DNA of 6,701 bases from JAIOYV01 sp964388245 (GCA_964388245.1 CAYLZH010000261.1:1-6701); one strand, 5' to 3'. Shown: positions 1 to 6,333, counted from the first letter of the stretch. Numbers and translations: made by a program. The notes: generated by a model from the letters alone, not told the origin.

Positions 1-339
1 GGCAAGCAAAGATTCGATAACCTTTTTATTGTTCCCCACAAATATTTTATCCTCAACAATAAATACAGGCCGCTGTAAAAATGTATAATCCTGAAGTATT
101 AAAATGCGATAGTCAGCTTCGTTGAACTCGTTTTTCTGTAATTTTAATTCTCTGAACTTCCTGGCGCGCTTATTAAAAAGTGATTCATAGCTTCCTGCGA
201 ACTTAACCAGGACATCTAATTGTTTTTCAGTTAGAGGTTCGAATTTGATATCCTGTAACACAAAATTACTGAGGGGTGCTACCTCTTTTAAAATCCTTTT
301 GCATGTCGAGCATGTCGACAAATAATAGACTTTTTTCAT
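1..339 (-). CDS. ArsC/Spx-like thioredoxin-fold protein, 3' end cut by window edge
   Basis: Reading the minus strand from the ATG at 339-337 gives an open frame of 113 codons that reaches position 1 without a stop, so the C-terminus lies outside the window. The protein begins MKKVYYLSTCSTCKRILKE. The beta strand followed by C10-S-T-C13 is the redox/active-site motif of the ArsC/Spx/YffB branch of thioredoxin-fold proteins. Near residues 90-91 an Arg-Pro pair (FLQRPVFIVEDKIFVG) matches the conserved cis-Pro segment of that family. Complete members have roughly 110-120 residues, so only a few residues are probably missing. The start codon overlaps the stop of the upstream membrane-protein gene (ATGA at 339-336), which suggests one transcript and coupled translation. 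The family includes arsenate reductases, RNAP-binding Spx regulators and many proteins of unknown substrate. No arsenic-resistance gene is visible nearby, so a true arsenate reductase role is not shown. Confidence 0.85.
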   Translation of the reverse strand, partial: MKKVYYLSTCSTCKRILKEVAPLSNFVLQDIKFEPLTEKQLDVLVKFAGSYESLFNKRARKFRELKLQKNEFNEADYRILILQDYTFLQRPVFIVEDKIFVGNNKKVIESLLA

Positions 340-602
340 TGATCTTCCATTTTATTGAATTTCATGCGTATCAATCCCATCACACTTATCGAAAGCCAGG
401 CAAATTCAATTATCACCGAGGGTAAATTAAAATCAAAATAAAGAGAGAAAAGTAATAGCAGTGAACCTGATATATTCATCCATAGAAAAAGTTGCGATGT
501 GGATTTTAATTTTCCAAGCTGAAGCAAAAAATATGCAGTCAGAATTAAAACAACCCCAAACAATCCTAATATATTTGACAATGTTAGATACTCAAACTTC
601 AT
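336..602 (-). CDS. CBU_0592-like small three-helix membrane protein
   Basis: The 88-residue protein is almost entirely hydrophobic, with three predicted membrane helices at about residues 9-28, 38-56 and 60-79 and a short charged C-terminal tail. The pattern of G-x-x-x-x-x-x-x-AYFLLQLGKL, WMNISGSLLLLFSLYF, NLPSVIIEFAWLSIS and GLIR fits the CBU_0592-like family of small bacterial membrane proteins, whose function I do not know. I chose the ATG at 602-600. The frame can be extended to a TTG at 626, but that codon lies inside a consensus -7 promoter box (624-631), and the extra residues (LHHFKLAP) add nothing family-like. The stop overlaps the start of the ArsC-like gene by the ATGA arrangement, so the two are very probably co-transcribed. 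Family assignment is from recalled pattern similarity; the membrane topology is directly visible. Confidence 0.85.
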   Translation of the reverse strand: MKFEYLTLSNILGLFGVVLILTAYFLLQLGKLKSTSQLFLWMNISGSLLLLFSLYFDFNLPSVIIEFAWLSISVMGLIRMKFNKMEDQ

Positions 603-623
603 CGGTGCTAATTTAAAATGATG

Positions 624-631
624 CAAACATA
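624..631 (-). promoter_or_regulatory. Bacteroidota-type -7 box upstream of the membrane protein/ArsC-like pair
   Basis: The minus strand reads TATGTTTG, a full match to the TAnnTTTG -7 consensus of Bacteroidota housekeeping promoters. It ends 21 bases before the ATG at 602, which predicts a leader of about 15 nt. No clean TTTG -33 element is present at the usual distance (about 20 bases further upstream), so the promoter is only half supported. It favours the ATG at 602 over the upstream TTG as the translation start. Confidence 0.5.
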
Positions 632-693
632 AGGCATAAATTTTTGTTTAGAAGCTAAAATTTTAATGAAGACATCTTATTAAAATCATTGAT

Positions 694-1809
694 ATGAGAA
701 ATCTATTTTTGTTAATCGCCGTTTTTTTTGTGGTTGCGTGTAAGAATCCATCGGCGACAAATTCACACAATATTTCTGAAAATGAAAGCCCAAAAGTTTC
801 CGATTCGAACCAACTTATCTACCCCGAAGAGAAACACTTCAAATCTCTTCGTCAGCTAACTTTTGGTGGTGATAATGCCGAGGCATATTGGAGCTTTAAT
901 GATGAATCCCTTGTTTTTCAGGCAACCAATGAAAAATGGAATGCCCACTGCGATCAGATTTTTCTGATGAACAGCTATAAGGAACAAAATCCTGATAAAA
1001 TTCCACGTCTTATAAGTACAGGTGATGGCCGAACAACCTGCTCCTATTTTATGCCGGGAGATACTAGCATTTTATATGCATCGACTCACGAACACGACGC
1101 AAGCTGCCCGCATAAACCGGAACAGCGGGATGACGGAAAATATGTCTGGCCAATTTATAACAGTTTCGACATTTACGTTGCCGACCTGAAAGGGAATATC
1201 GTTAAGCAATTGACTGATACTCCTGGTTACGATGCCGAGGCAACTGTTTCGCCCAAGGGCGATAAAATAGTTTTTACATCTATCCGCAGTGGAGACCTTG
1301 AATTGTATACCATGGATATTGATGGTGGCAATGTAAAACAAATTACTTCAGAATTAGGTTACGATGGCGGCGCCTTTTTCTCGTACGATGGTACTAAATT
1401 GATCTTCAGATCGAGCAGGCCACAATCCGATGACGAAATTAAAGAGTATAAAGATTTACTTTCACAAGGCCTTGTTATGCCCACAGCCATGGAATTATAT
1501 ATTTGCAATGCCGATGGCTCTAAACTCCGGCAGCTTACAAATCTTGGAAAAGCCAATTGGAGTCCTTTTTTCCATCCAAGCGATAAAAAAGTGATTTTTT
1601 CCTCAAATCATGGCAGCGAAAGAGGCTTTAAATTTAACCTTTACATGATCAATATCGATGGTACCGGACTGGAACAAATTACCTACGATTCGGTATTCGA
1701 TGCATTTCCAGTATTCTCAAATAAAGGAGACAGGTTAGTTTTTTCATCGAACCGGAATAATGGCGGGACTTACGAAACAAACCTTTTTATGGCCGAGTGG
1801 ATAGACTGA
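694..1809 (+). CDS. PD40 (TolB-like) beta-propeller lipoprotein
   Basis: The 371-residue protein starts with a lipoprotein signal (MRNLFLLIAVFFVVAC): hydrophobic stretch 3-15, lipobox VVAC and acylated Cys16. After a polar linker to about residue 50 it consists of WD40-like/PD40 repeats of the TolB C-terminal type. Successive blades show strand patterns such as QLTFGGDNAEAYWSFNDESLVFQ (in two parts, 54-76), QLTDTPGYDAEATVS then KIVFTSIRSGDLELYTMDIDG (172-211), QITSELGYDGGAFFS (216-230), LYICNADGSKLRQLTNLG (268-285) and LYMINIDGTGLEQITYD (316-332). It is not TolB, because it lacks the TolB N-terminal domain and no tol-pal genes are near. The lipobox is not followed by an acidic surface-export signal, so a periplasm-facing outer-membrane anchor is my inference. 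Cys86, Cys116 and Cys138 are in conserved blade segments. Its substrate or partner is unknown. It is monocistronic here: convergent with the deacetylase and divergent from the membrane-protein gene. An AATTTTTG at 639-646 is one base pair-set short of a -7 box and is weak as a promoter. Confidence 0.9.
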   Translation: MRNLFLLIAVFFVVACKNPSATNSHNISENESPKVSDSNQLIYPEEKHFKSLRQLTFGGDNAEAYWSFNDESLVFQATNEKWNAHCDQIFLMNSYKEQNPDKIPRLISTGDGRTTCSYFMPGDTSILYASTHEHDASCPHKPEQRDDGKYVWPIYNSFDIYVADLKGNIVKQLTDTPGYDAEATVSPKGDKIVFTSIRSGDLELYTMDIDGGNVKQITSELGYDGGAFFSYDGTKLIFRSSRPQSDDEIKEYKDLLSQGLVMPTAMELYICNADGSKLRQLTNLGKANWSPFFHPSDKKVIFSSNHGSERGFKFNLYMINIDGTGLEQITYDSVFDAFPVFSNKGDRLVFSSNRNNGGTYETNLFMAEWID

Positions 1810-1819
1810 TTTTATCAAA

Positions 1820-1843
1820 AATTGTCCTGACACCTAAACAATT
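1820..1843. terminator. Weak inverted repeat between convergent genes, possible terminator
   Basis: AATTGT (1820-1825) and ACAATT (1838-1843) form a 6-bp perfect inverted repeat with a 12-base loop. It spans the 24-base gap between the convergent genes and the TAG stop of the deacetylase gene (1836-1834). Read on the minus strand the hairpin is followed by a short T run (1819-1817 region). The stem is AT-rich and short, so it is at best a weak terminator; no stronger candidate lies in the gap. Confidence 0.25.
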
Positions 1844-3201
1844 GCCGAAAGAAATTCAGAATACCGTCTTGCAAATGGTTCCCATTCCGGTAAATTGAGA
1901 TTTGAATTGTGCCATAGAAAGACATATTCGCCATTGAATTTTTTTACTTCGTCGGCCAGGGAAATAGCTTCAGCAAAAAAATCATCAGGATTCGATTTTT
2001 CTTTTACCAATGCAGCTTCCATCATTATAATTGGCTGTTCGATTACATCCAGTGTTTTGCGGGTATGAAAATTAAATACAGGATAGGAATAGCAGCAAGA
2101 GCTGCGAAATCCCGCCTTATTTGAAAAACCCATATTACTGCTCAGATTTAGTTGGTTGTCGGCCATTACCTGCCATACTTCAGGAACCTTAAATCGTAAG
2201 TAATGATTCCGGTTCGATTGAATATCAGGAACTATGTTTTTTATTCGCTTAAGCTCAGATATAAACACCGATGGATTTTTCATTACATTGTAACCTGCAT
2301 GCATGCCTACTTTATGGCCTCTTTTAATTATTGATTTTAGAGTATCAGTAACAATCGAATCATCAAAATGATATTGAAAATCATAGGTTCCCGCATGGGC
2401 TGGTATAAAATAAAACTCAGAGACACAGCCAGCTTTTTCCGATTCATTCATGAGATAATCAAAGGTATCGAATGGATCCTTTTCATTGCCACCATATACT
2501 TTTTTTGCTTTAACCAGGTCCCTGGTAAACAAATCAATATTTTTACGGATAATCAAATCTGATAAAAGAGTTCTGGAAATTTTCCTCAAAGAATCGAACC
2601 TTCTGAAATAATCAACATCATGGGTTGGTACAACCTTATGATCCCAGTTTTTTCTTTTGTTTTGATACGATAGCGATTGCAAAATATGCCATAAAAACTC
2701 AACATATTCGTTAACAACTGCCCGTTTTTCAAGATTGTATCGCTGCACATATGACTCCTGACACGGAAAACGGTCGTGCTCATCGTGGCGATCCGTAACA
2801 TATTCTTCCCACCGGGTAAGGAAAAAAAATGATGATGCGAATATGTCGGCACCAAATCTTAATCGGATACCGCCATTTTCAAGTGATTCCTGCCTGAAAT
2901 CATCATTTCCAAAAAGCAGAATTAATTCTTCATTTAAACTAAACTTTGATTCTAATGATTTTGGTGGACCGGGAAGTGCATCTTTTTTCAGGAATCCTGC
3001 AGTATCATTAAAATTATTAAAGAACGCATCATGAAAAAGGATTTCCGAATTATCAGGAAGTTCTATTTTATAATTTGGCCCAAAATCATTTGATATCGAA
3101 AAAGAGTATTGTAGCCCAAGAAAATGCCCGAAAATTGTTTCGATAATATATTTCTTCTCAGGTATAAATGAGTCAGAACAAGTAATCTTTAGCTTATCCA
3201 A
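1834..3201 (-). CDS. Polysaccharide deacetylase-like protein (DUF7033-type N-terminus), TTG start
   Basis: The 455-residue protein has a Bacteroidota-type N-terminal domain (about 1-185, with FFFLTRWEEYVTDRHDEHDR at 126-144 and PCQESYVQRY after it) followed by a NodB-like polysaccharide deacetylase barrel. Visible motifs are PTHDVDY (192-198, in place of the NodB TFDDG box), FYFIP (263-267), GHKVGMHAGYN (295-305, in place of H-S/T-x-x-H), RNHYLRFKVP (331-340), NMGFSNKAGFRSSCC (356-370) and VFLWHNS (427-433). Such proteins usually sit in capsule, O-antigen or exopolysaccharide loci and are expected to remove N-acetyl groups from amino sugars. The position after a UDP-GlcNAc 4-epimerase gene (33 bases apart) fits this. 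The second His of the usual metal triad is Asn305, so activity is inferred, not shown. No ATG lies in frame before an upstream stop, and the first internal Met is far downstream (250), so TTG at 3201 is the best start. Confidence 0.85.
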   Translation of the reverse strand: MDKLKITCSDSFIPEKKYIIETIFGHFLGLQYSFSISNDFGPNYKIELPDNSEILFHDAFFNNFNDTAGFLKKDALPGPPKSLESKFSLNEELILLFGNDDFRQESLENGGIRLRFGADIFASSFFFLTRWEEYVTDRHDEHDRFPCQESYVQRYNLEKRAVVNEYVEFLWHILQSLSYQNKRKNWDHKVVPTHDVDYFRRFDSLRKISRTLLSDLIIRKNIDLFTRDLVKAKKVYGGNEKDPFDTFDYLMNESEKAGCVSEFYFIPAHAGTYDFQYHFDDSIVTDTLKSIIKRGHKVGMHAGYNVMKNPSVFISELKRIKNIVPDIQSNRNHYLRFKVPEVWQVMADNQLNLSSNMGFSNKAGFRSSCCYSYPVFNFHTRKTLDVIEQPIIMMEAALVKEKSNPDDFFAEAISLADEVKKFNGEYVFLWHNSNLNLPEWEPFARRYSEFLSAIV

Positions 3202-3234
3202 GCGTACGCTGCATTTATATTTTAAATGAAAATA

Positions 3235-4212
3235 TTATTTCAGGTTTTGCCAATACCATTTTACAGCCTCAGTAAGTCCTTTCCTGATATTGAAAGGTGG
3301 ATGATAACCCAACAATTCTTGCGCTTTATCAATGGATGCAAGTGAATGAACAACATCTCCAGTACGTTCCGGGCCATAAATTGATTCAACATTTAATATC
3401 TCCTGATCGAATTGTCCAAGAAGTTCACGTAGCAAACCAAACAGCTCGTTAAGGTTTGTATTCTCCCCAAAGGCCACATTATAAACAGTATTTAATGCTT
3501 TGGGATTGGTTGTCGTTGCTGCCAATTGATTAATTTGAACCACATTGTCGATGTAGGTAAAATCGCGTGAATGCCTTCCGTCACCATTTATTACAGGTGA
3601 TTCTTTCGCAATAAGGGCCTTCACAAATTTTGGTATCACTGCAGCATAAGCGCCGTAAGGATCTTGTCGCCGTCCAAAAACGTTAAAATATCGTAATCCT
3701 ATTACTTCGATCCCGTACAACTTTGCAAAAACATCAGCATACAATTCGTTAACATATTTTGTAATTGCATAAGGCGAAAGCGGTTTTCCAATCCTGTCCT
3801 CCACCTTAGGCAACCCAGGATGATCACCATAGGTTGATGAACTGGCAGCATAAACAAAACGTTTGATCCCTTCATCGCGTGTGGCAACCAACATATTCAT
3901 GAAACCGTTGATATTCACCTCATTCGATGTAATTGGATCATTAATCGACCGTGGAACCGATCCTAAGGCAGCCTGATGAAGAACATGTTCCATTCCTTTT
4001 ACTGCTGACAGGCAAGAATCTAAATCCCGGATATCACCTTCAATCAGTGTAAAAGCTGGATTATCTAAAAAAGGTTTGATGTTTTCCTTTTTTCCGGTCG
4101 AGAAATTATCGAAACAAACCACCTCGTTTTGCTGATTTAAAAGTGCTTCTACAAGGTTCGATCCGATAAAACCGGCACCACCAGTAACTAATACCTTTGA
4201 TCCTTTAATCAT
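3235..4212 (-). CDS. wbpP: UDP-N-acetylglucosamine 4-epimerase, WbpP/TviC class (extended SDR)
   Basis: The 325-residue extended short-chain dehydrogenase interconverts UDP-GlcNAc and UDP-GalNAc using bound NAD, in the cytoplasm, feeding surface-glycan synthesis. Visible features are the Rossmann motif GGAGFIG (11-17), acidic D35 at the end of beta-2 for the NAD ribose, D60 in EGDIRD, LHQAALGSVPRSINDPITSN (78-97), the SSS motif at 124-126, catalytic Y148-x-x-x-K152, RYFNVFGRRQDP (174-185) and GDGRHSRDFTYIDN (210-223). The segments HQAALGSVPRS, STYGDHPGLPKVED and LSPYAITKYVNELYADVF are nearly identical to those I know from WbpP of Pseudomonas. S290 in GDVVHS takes the place of the bulky Tyr299 of E. 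coli GalE, the small-gatekeeper state linked to N-acetylated substrates. The ATG follows the rny stop by 9 bases, so co-transcription with rny is very likely. An AGGAG lies only 2 bases before the ATG, too close for a standard ribosome site. The sugar assignment is inferred from motif identity. Confidence 0.92.
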   Translation of the reverse strand: MIKGSKVLVTGGAGFIGSNLVEALLNQQNEVVCFDNFSTGKKENIKPFLDNPAFTLIEGDIRDLDSCLSAVKGMEHVLHQAALGSVPRSINDPITSNEVNINGFMNMLVATRDEGIKRFVYAASSSTYGDHPGLPKVEDRIGKPLSPYAITKYVNELYADVFAKLYGIEVIGLRYFNVFGRRQDPYGAYAAVIPKFVKALIAKESPVINGDGRHSRDFTYIDNVVQINQLAATTTNPKALNTVYNVAFGENTNLNELFGLLRELLGQFDQEILNVESIYGPERTGDVVHSLASIDKAQELLGYHPPFNIRKGLTEAVKWYWQNLK

Positions 4213-4221
4213 TTCTCCTGA

Positions 4222-5784
4222 TTATTTGGCATAGCTTACAGCCCTGGTTTCGCGGATTACGGTAACTTTAATCTGTCCGGGATAAGTCATATCATCCTGG
4301 ATTTTTTTAGCAATATCAAACGAAAGAGTTTCCGACTGGGTATCGTCTATCTTTTCACTACCAACAATTACCCTTAGCTCACGTCCAGCCTGAATAGCGT
4401 ATGTTTTAGTAACCCCCGGGTACGATAAGGCAAGGGCTTCCAGGTCGTTAAGTCGTTTGATATAAGATTCAACCACCTCGCGTCGAGCACCCGGGCGTGC
4501 ACCGGAAATTGCATCGCAGGCCTGAACTATCGGTGCAATCATGGTTGTCATCTCAATTTCGTCGTGGTGGGCACCAATAGCATTTACCACTTCGGGTTTT
4601 TCTTTACATTTTTCAGCTATCTTCATTCCCAGGATTGCGTGAGGAAGTTCCGGCTCATCATCAGGTACTTTCCCAATATCATGTAACAATCCGGCACGTT
4701 TGGCTAACTTGGTATTCAATCCAAGCTCAGAGGCCATAATCGCACATAGGTTGGCAACTTCACGCGAGTGCTGTAAAAGGTTTTGACCATACGACGAACG
4801 GTATTTCATTTTTCCGACAAGTCGGATAATTTCAGGATGTAAACCATGGATTCCCAAATCGATAGCTGTTCGCTTTCCTACTTCCACTATTTCCTCTTCG
4901 ATTTGTTTCTTGGTCTTTTGAACAACCTCCTCGATACGGGCAGGATGGATACGTCCATCAGTAACCAGTTTATGCAGGGCAAGCCGTGCTGTCTCACGAC
5001 GTACCGGATCAAAAGCCGATAAAATTATTGCTTCCGGAGTATCATCAACTATGATCTCAACGCCGGTTGCTGCTTCGAGAGCCCTGATATTCCTACCTTC
5101 ACGTCCAATGATTCTGCCTTTCATTTCATCGCTATCGATATGAAAAACAGTAACTGAATTTTCAATTGCCGATTCAGTTGCAACACGTTGAATTGTTTGA
5201 ATAATAACTCGTTTTGCCTCTTTGTTTGCTGTTAGCCTGGCTTCGTCCATTATTTCGTTAATGGTAGACATTGCGTCGGTCCTGGCTTCGGCAACAAGTG
5301 AGTTTACCAACTGGTTTTTGGCTTCTTCAGCCGACATTCCGGCAACCTGTTCAAGTTTTTCAACTTGCTGCTTGTGCAATTTTTCAAGATCAACTTTCTT
5401 CTTATCAACTAACTGAAGCTGACCATTCAGGTTTTCACGGATAGCTTCTGCTTCCTTTTTCGAGATATCAACTTCCTTATATTTTTTCTGAAGTTCATCT
5501 TTTCGCTGATTTAGTGTTGATTCCTTTTGTTTTACCCTATTCTCGGCAGATGCTATTTTACTGTTCTTATCGCTTACATATCGTTCGTGCTCAGCTTTTA
5601 GACTAAGAAATTTTTCTTTTGCTTCAAGGATTTTGTCCTTTTTGATATTTTCAGCATTGTGCTCTGCTTCTTTCAGGATGTCGACACTTTTGTTGGCCAC
5701 AGCATTTTTCCAGTAAAAATGGATCGAAATGCCTCCGACAGTCAGTGCAACAATTCCTACAATTATTACATAAATGATATCCAT
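4222..5784 (-). CDS. rny: Ribonuclease Y
   Basis: The 520-residue protein is a full-length RNase Y, the membrane-bound endonuclease that starts decay and processing of many mRNAs. Domain order is clear: one N-terminal membrane helix (about 4-24), a long charged coiled coil (about 30-205), a KH RNA-binding domain with GRIIGREGRNIRALE (223-237), and an HD metal-dependent phosphohydrolase domain with H339 in LLQHS, LLHDIGK (H368-D369), H382, AHHDE (H406-H407) and D424. A conserved C-terminal region ends in IKVTVIRETRAVSYAK. No key residue is missing. The ATG at 5784 lies 18 bases after the U tract that ends the 6S-like RNA, leaving little room for its own promoter. Transcription may therefore read through from the zapA side or start inside the preceding RNA region. 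Downstream, the epimerase gene follows after 9 bases. Confidence 0.97.
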   Translation of the reverse strand: MDIIYVIIVGIVALTVGGISIHFYWKNAVANKSVDILKEAEHNAENIKKDKILEAKEKFLSLKAEHERYVSDKNSKIASAENRVKQKESTLNQRKDELQKKYKEVDISKKEAEAIRENLNGQLQLVDKKKVDLEKLHKQQVEKLEQVAGMSAEEAKNQLVNSLVAEARTDAMSTINEIMDEARLTANKEAKRVIIQTIQRVATESAIENSVTVFHIDSDEMKGRIIGREGRNIRALEAATGVEIIVDDTPEAIILSAFDPVRRETARLALHKLVTDGRIHPARIEEVVQKTKKQIEEEIVEVGKRTAIDLGIHGLHPEIIRLVGKMKYRSSYGQNLLQHSREVANLCAIMASELGLNTKLAKRAGLLHDIGKVPDDEPELPHAILGMKIAEKCKEKPEVVNAIGAHHDEIEMTTMIAPIVQACDAISGARPGARREVVESYIKRLNDLEALALSYPGVTKTYAIQAGRELRVIVGSEKIDDTQSETLSFDIAKKIQDDMTYPGQIKVTVIRETRAVSYAK

Positions 5785-5802
5785 ATGAATTGACTATATA
5801 TT

Positions 5803-5830
5803 AAAAAAAAAGCCCGCAGTTTTTTCTCTA
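5803..5830 (-). terminator. GC-rich closing stem strand plus U9 tract at the 3' end of the 6S-like RNA
   Basis: The transcript ends ACUGCGGGC followed by nine U (5811-5803), the look of an intrinsic terminator, but the pairing partner of GCGGGC is the 5' end of the same RNA some 180 nt upstream rather than a local hairpin. A short local hairpin (UCUAA at 5840-5836 with UUAGA at 5831-5827, loop AUUA) also exists and competes with the long closing stem. Termination may thus be partial, which matters for rny expression. Confidence 0.4.
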
Positions 5831-6002
5831 ATAATTTAGAAAACCCCTGTTCAACACGGGTGGAGATGCCAGTTTTATTCTTGCTTCCACTGTTTTCGTT
5901 AGAAAAATCCCCGAAAGGATTGAGGCCTGCCTTACAAAAACCGAGCTTTTCTCCAATAAAGTTAATGTTGAGTTCTCAAACGCTTAAAGAAAAAATGCGG
6001 GC
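5803..6002 (-). ncRNA. ssrS: Candidate 6S RNA between zapA and rny
   Basis: The minus-strand transcript of this roughly 200-base stretch folds into one long interrupted rod, the hallmark of 6S RNA, which binds RNA polymerase holoenzyme by imitating an open promoter. I traced these pairings by hand: GCCCGCA (6002-5996) with UGCGGGC (5818-5812); UUUUUUCUUUAA (5995-5984) with UUAGAGAAAAAA (5831-5820), one bulged C at 5819; UCAACA (5971-5966) with UGUUGA (5856-5851); UGGAGA (5955-5950) with UCUCCA (5866-5861); GUUUUUGU (5941-5934) with ACGAAAAC (5899-5892); and a tip AAUCC/GGAUU (5921-5917 with 5910-5906) whose loop, after a U-G pair, is UUCG. Unpaired stretches such as 5965-5956 opposite 5860-5857 would be the central bubble. 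Nine U follow the closing stem. zapA next to ssrS is also the order in enterobacteria. The ends are estimated from the stem; family identity was not tested with a covariance model. Confidence 0.75.
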
Positions 6003-6006
6003 GAAT

Positions 6007-6014
6007 ATTTTATA
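6007..6014 (-). promoter_or_regulatory. Possible -10-like element for the 6S-like RNA
   Basis: TATAAAAT on the minus strand ends 4 bases before the first paired G of the RNA (6002), a position compatible with initiation at or near the stem's 5' end. It does not fit the phylum's TAnnTTTG box, and I found no clear -33 element in the zapA 3' end just upstream. Processing from a longer zapA transcript is an equally good explanation of the 5' end. Confidence 0.25.
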
Positions 6015-6028
6015 CAAAGAACGCGGTA

Positions 6029-6325
6029 CTACTCCTCTATTATCTCGTCTAACTTATTATTTATATCAATCAGTTCGTCCATTTTTGTCGACTCAATTGC
6101 ATCATTTTTAGCTTCTATCAATTCTTTTGTCGATTGCAATGTTGTCATGGCTAATATATCAAAAATATTTCGATTTGAAAACTTTTTTTGATACTGTTCC
6201 ATCTTTTTATTTATCAATTTAGTGGCCAACCTGAAAACCTCTTCTTCCTTCTCGTTATTCTTCTCAACCCACACCGGGTAAGAAATTCCGGCAATTGTCA
6301 GGTTAATTATGCGCTTATCGGCCAT
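6029..6325 (-). CDS. zapA: Cell division protein ZapA
   Basis: The 98-residue protein matches ZapA, a small cytoplasmic protein that binds and bundles FtsZ filaments at the division ring. The N-terminal globular part (about 1-45) carries the typical beta strand pair INLTIAGISYPVWV (7-20), then EEEVFRLATKLINKKMEQY (28-46, one residue set of the first helix). The rest is a long helix (about 52-98) that forms the antiparallel coiled-coil dimer of this family, with DILAMTTLQSTKELIEA (56-72) in place of the usual alanine-rich start of that helix. Length is normal for the Bacteroidota version. The ATG follows the stop of the upstream coiled-coil gene by 8 bases with no Shine-Dalgarno sequence, so the two are likely one operon. 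Its last codons run directly into the promoter/5' region of the 6S-like RNA. Confidence 0.92.
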   Translation of the reverse strand: MADKRIINLTIAGISYPVWVEKNNEKEEEVFRLATKLINKKMEQYQKKFSNRNIFDILAMTTLQSTKELIEAKNDAIESTKMDELIDINNKLDEIIEE

Positions 6326-6333
6326 TGCTGATA

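Noticed and set aside
301..318. Tandem repeat of the 9-mer GCATGTCGA in the ArsC-like gene
   Set aside because: It encodes the S-T-C-S-T-C part of the family's active-site motif, so the duplication is explained by coding constraint and chance codon choice.
600..626. Longer TTG start for the membrane protein
   Set aside because: The TTG at 626 sits inside the TATGTTTG -7 box, so it would lie upstream of the likely transcript start; the ATG at 602 is preferred.
1072..1556. Minus-strand open frames inside the PD40 lipoprotein gene
   Set aside because: They are antisense to a clear, full-length gene with intact domain pattern and show no recognisable protein features.
2368..3034. Short open frames on both strands inside the deacetylase gene
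   Set aside because: All lie within the well-supported 455-residue frame and look like frame shadows.
4213..4220. AGGAG just before the epimerase ATG as a Shine-Dalgarno site
   Set aside because: It is only 2 bases from the ATG, too close for normal use, and the other starts in the window lack such sites; probably chance.
5860..6111. Plus-strand open frame of about 83 codons over the zapA-rny gap and the zapA 3' end
   Set aside because: It overlaps zapA and the structured RNA, has no family resemblance and low-complexity composition; the minus-strand RNA fold explains the sequence better.
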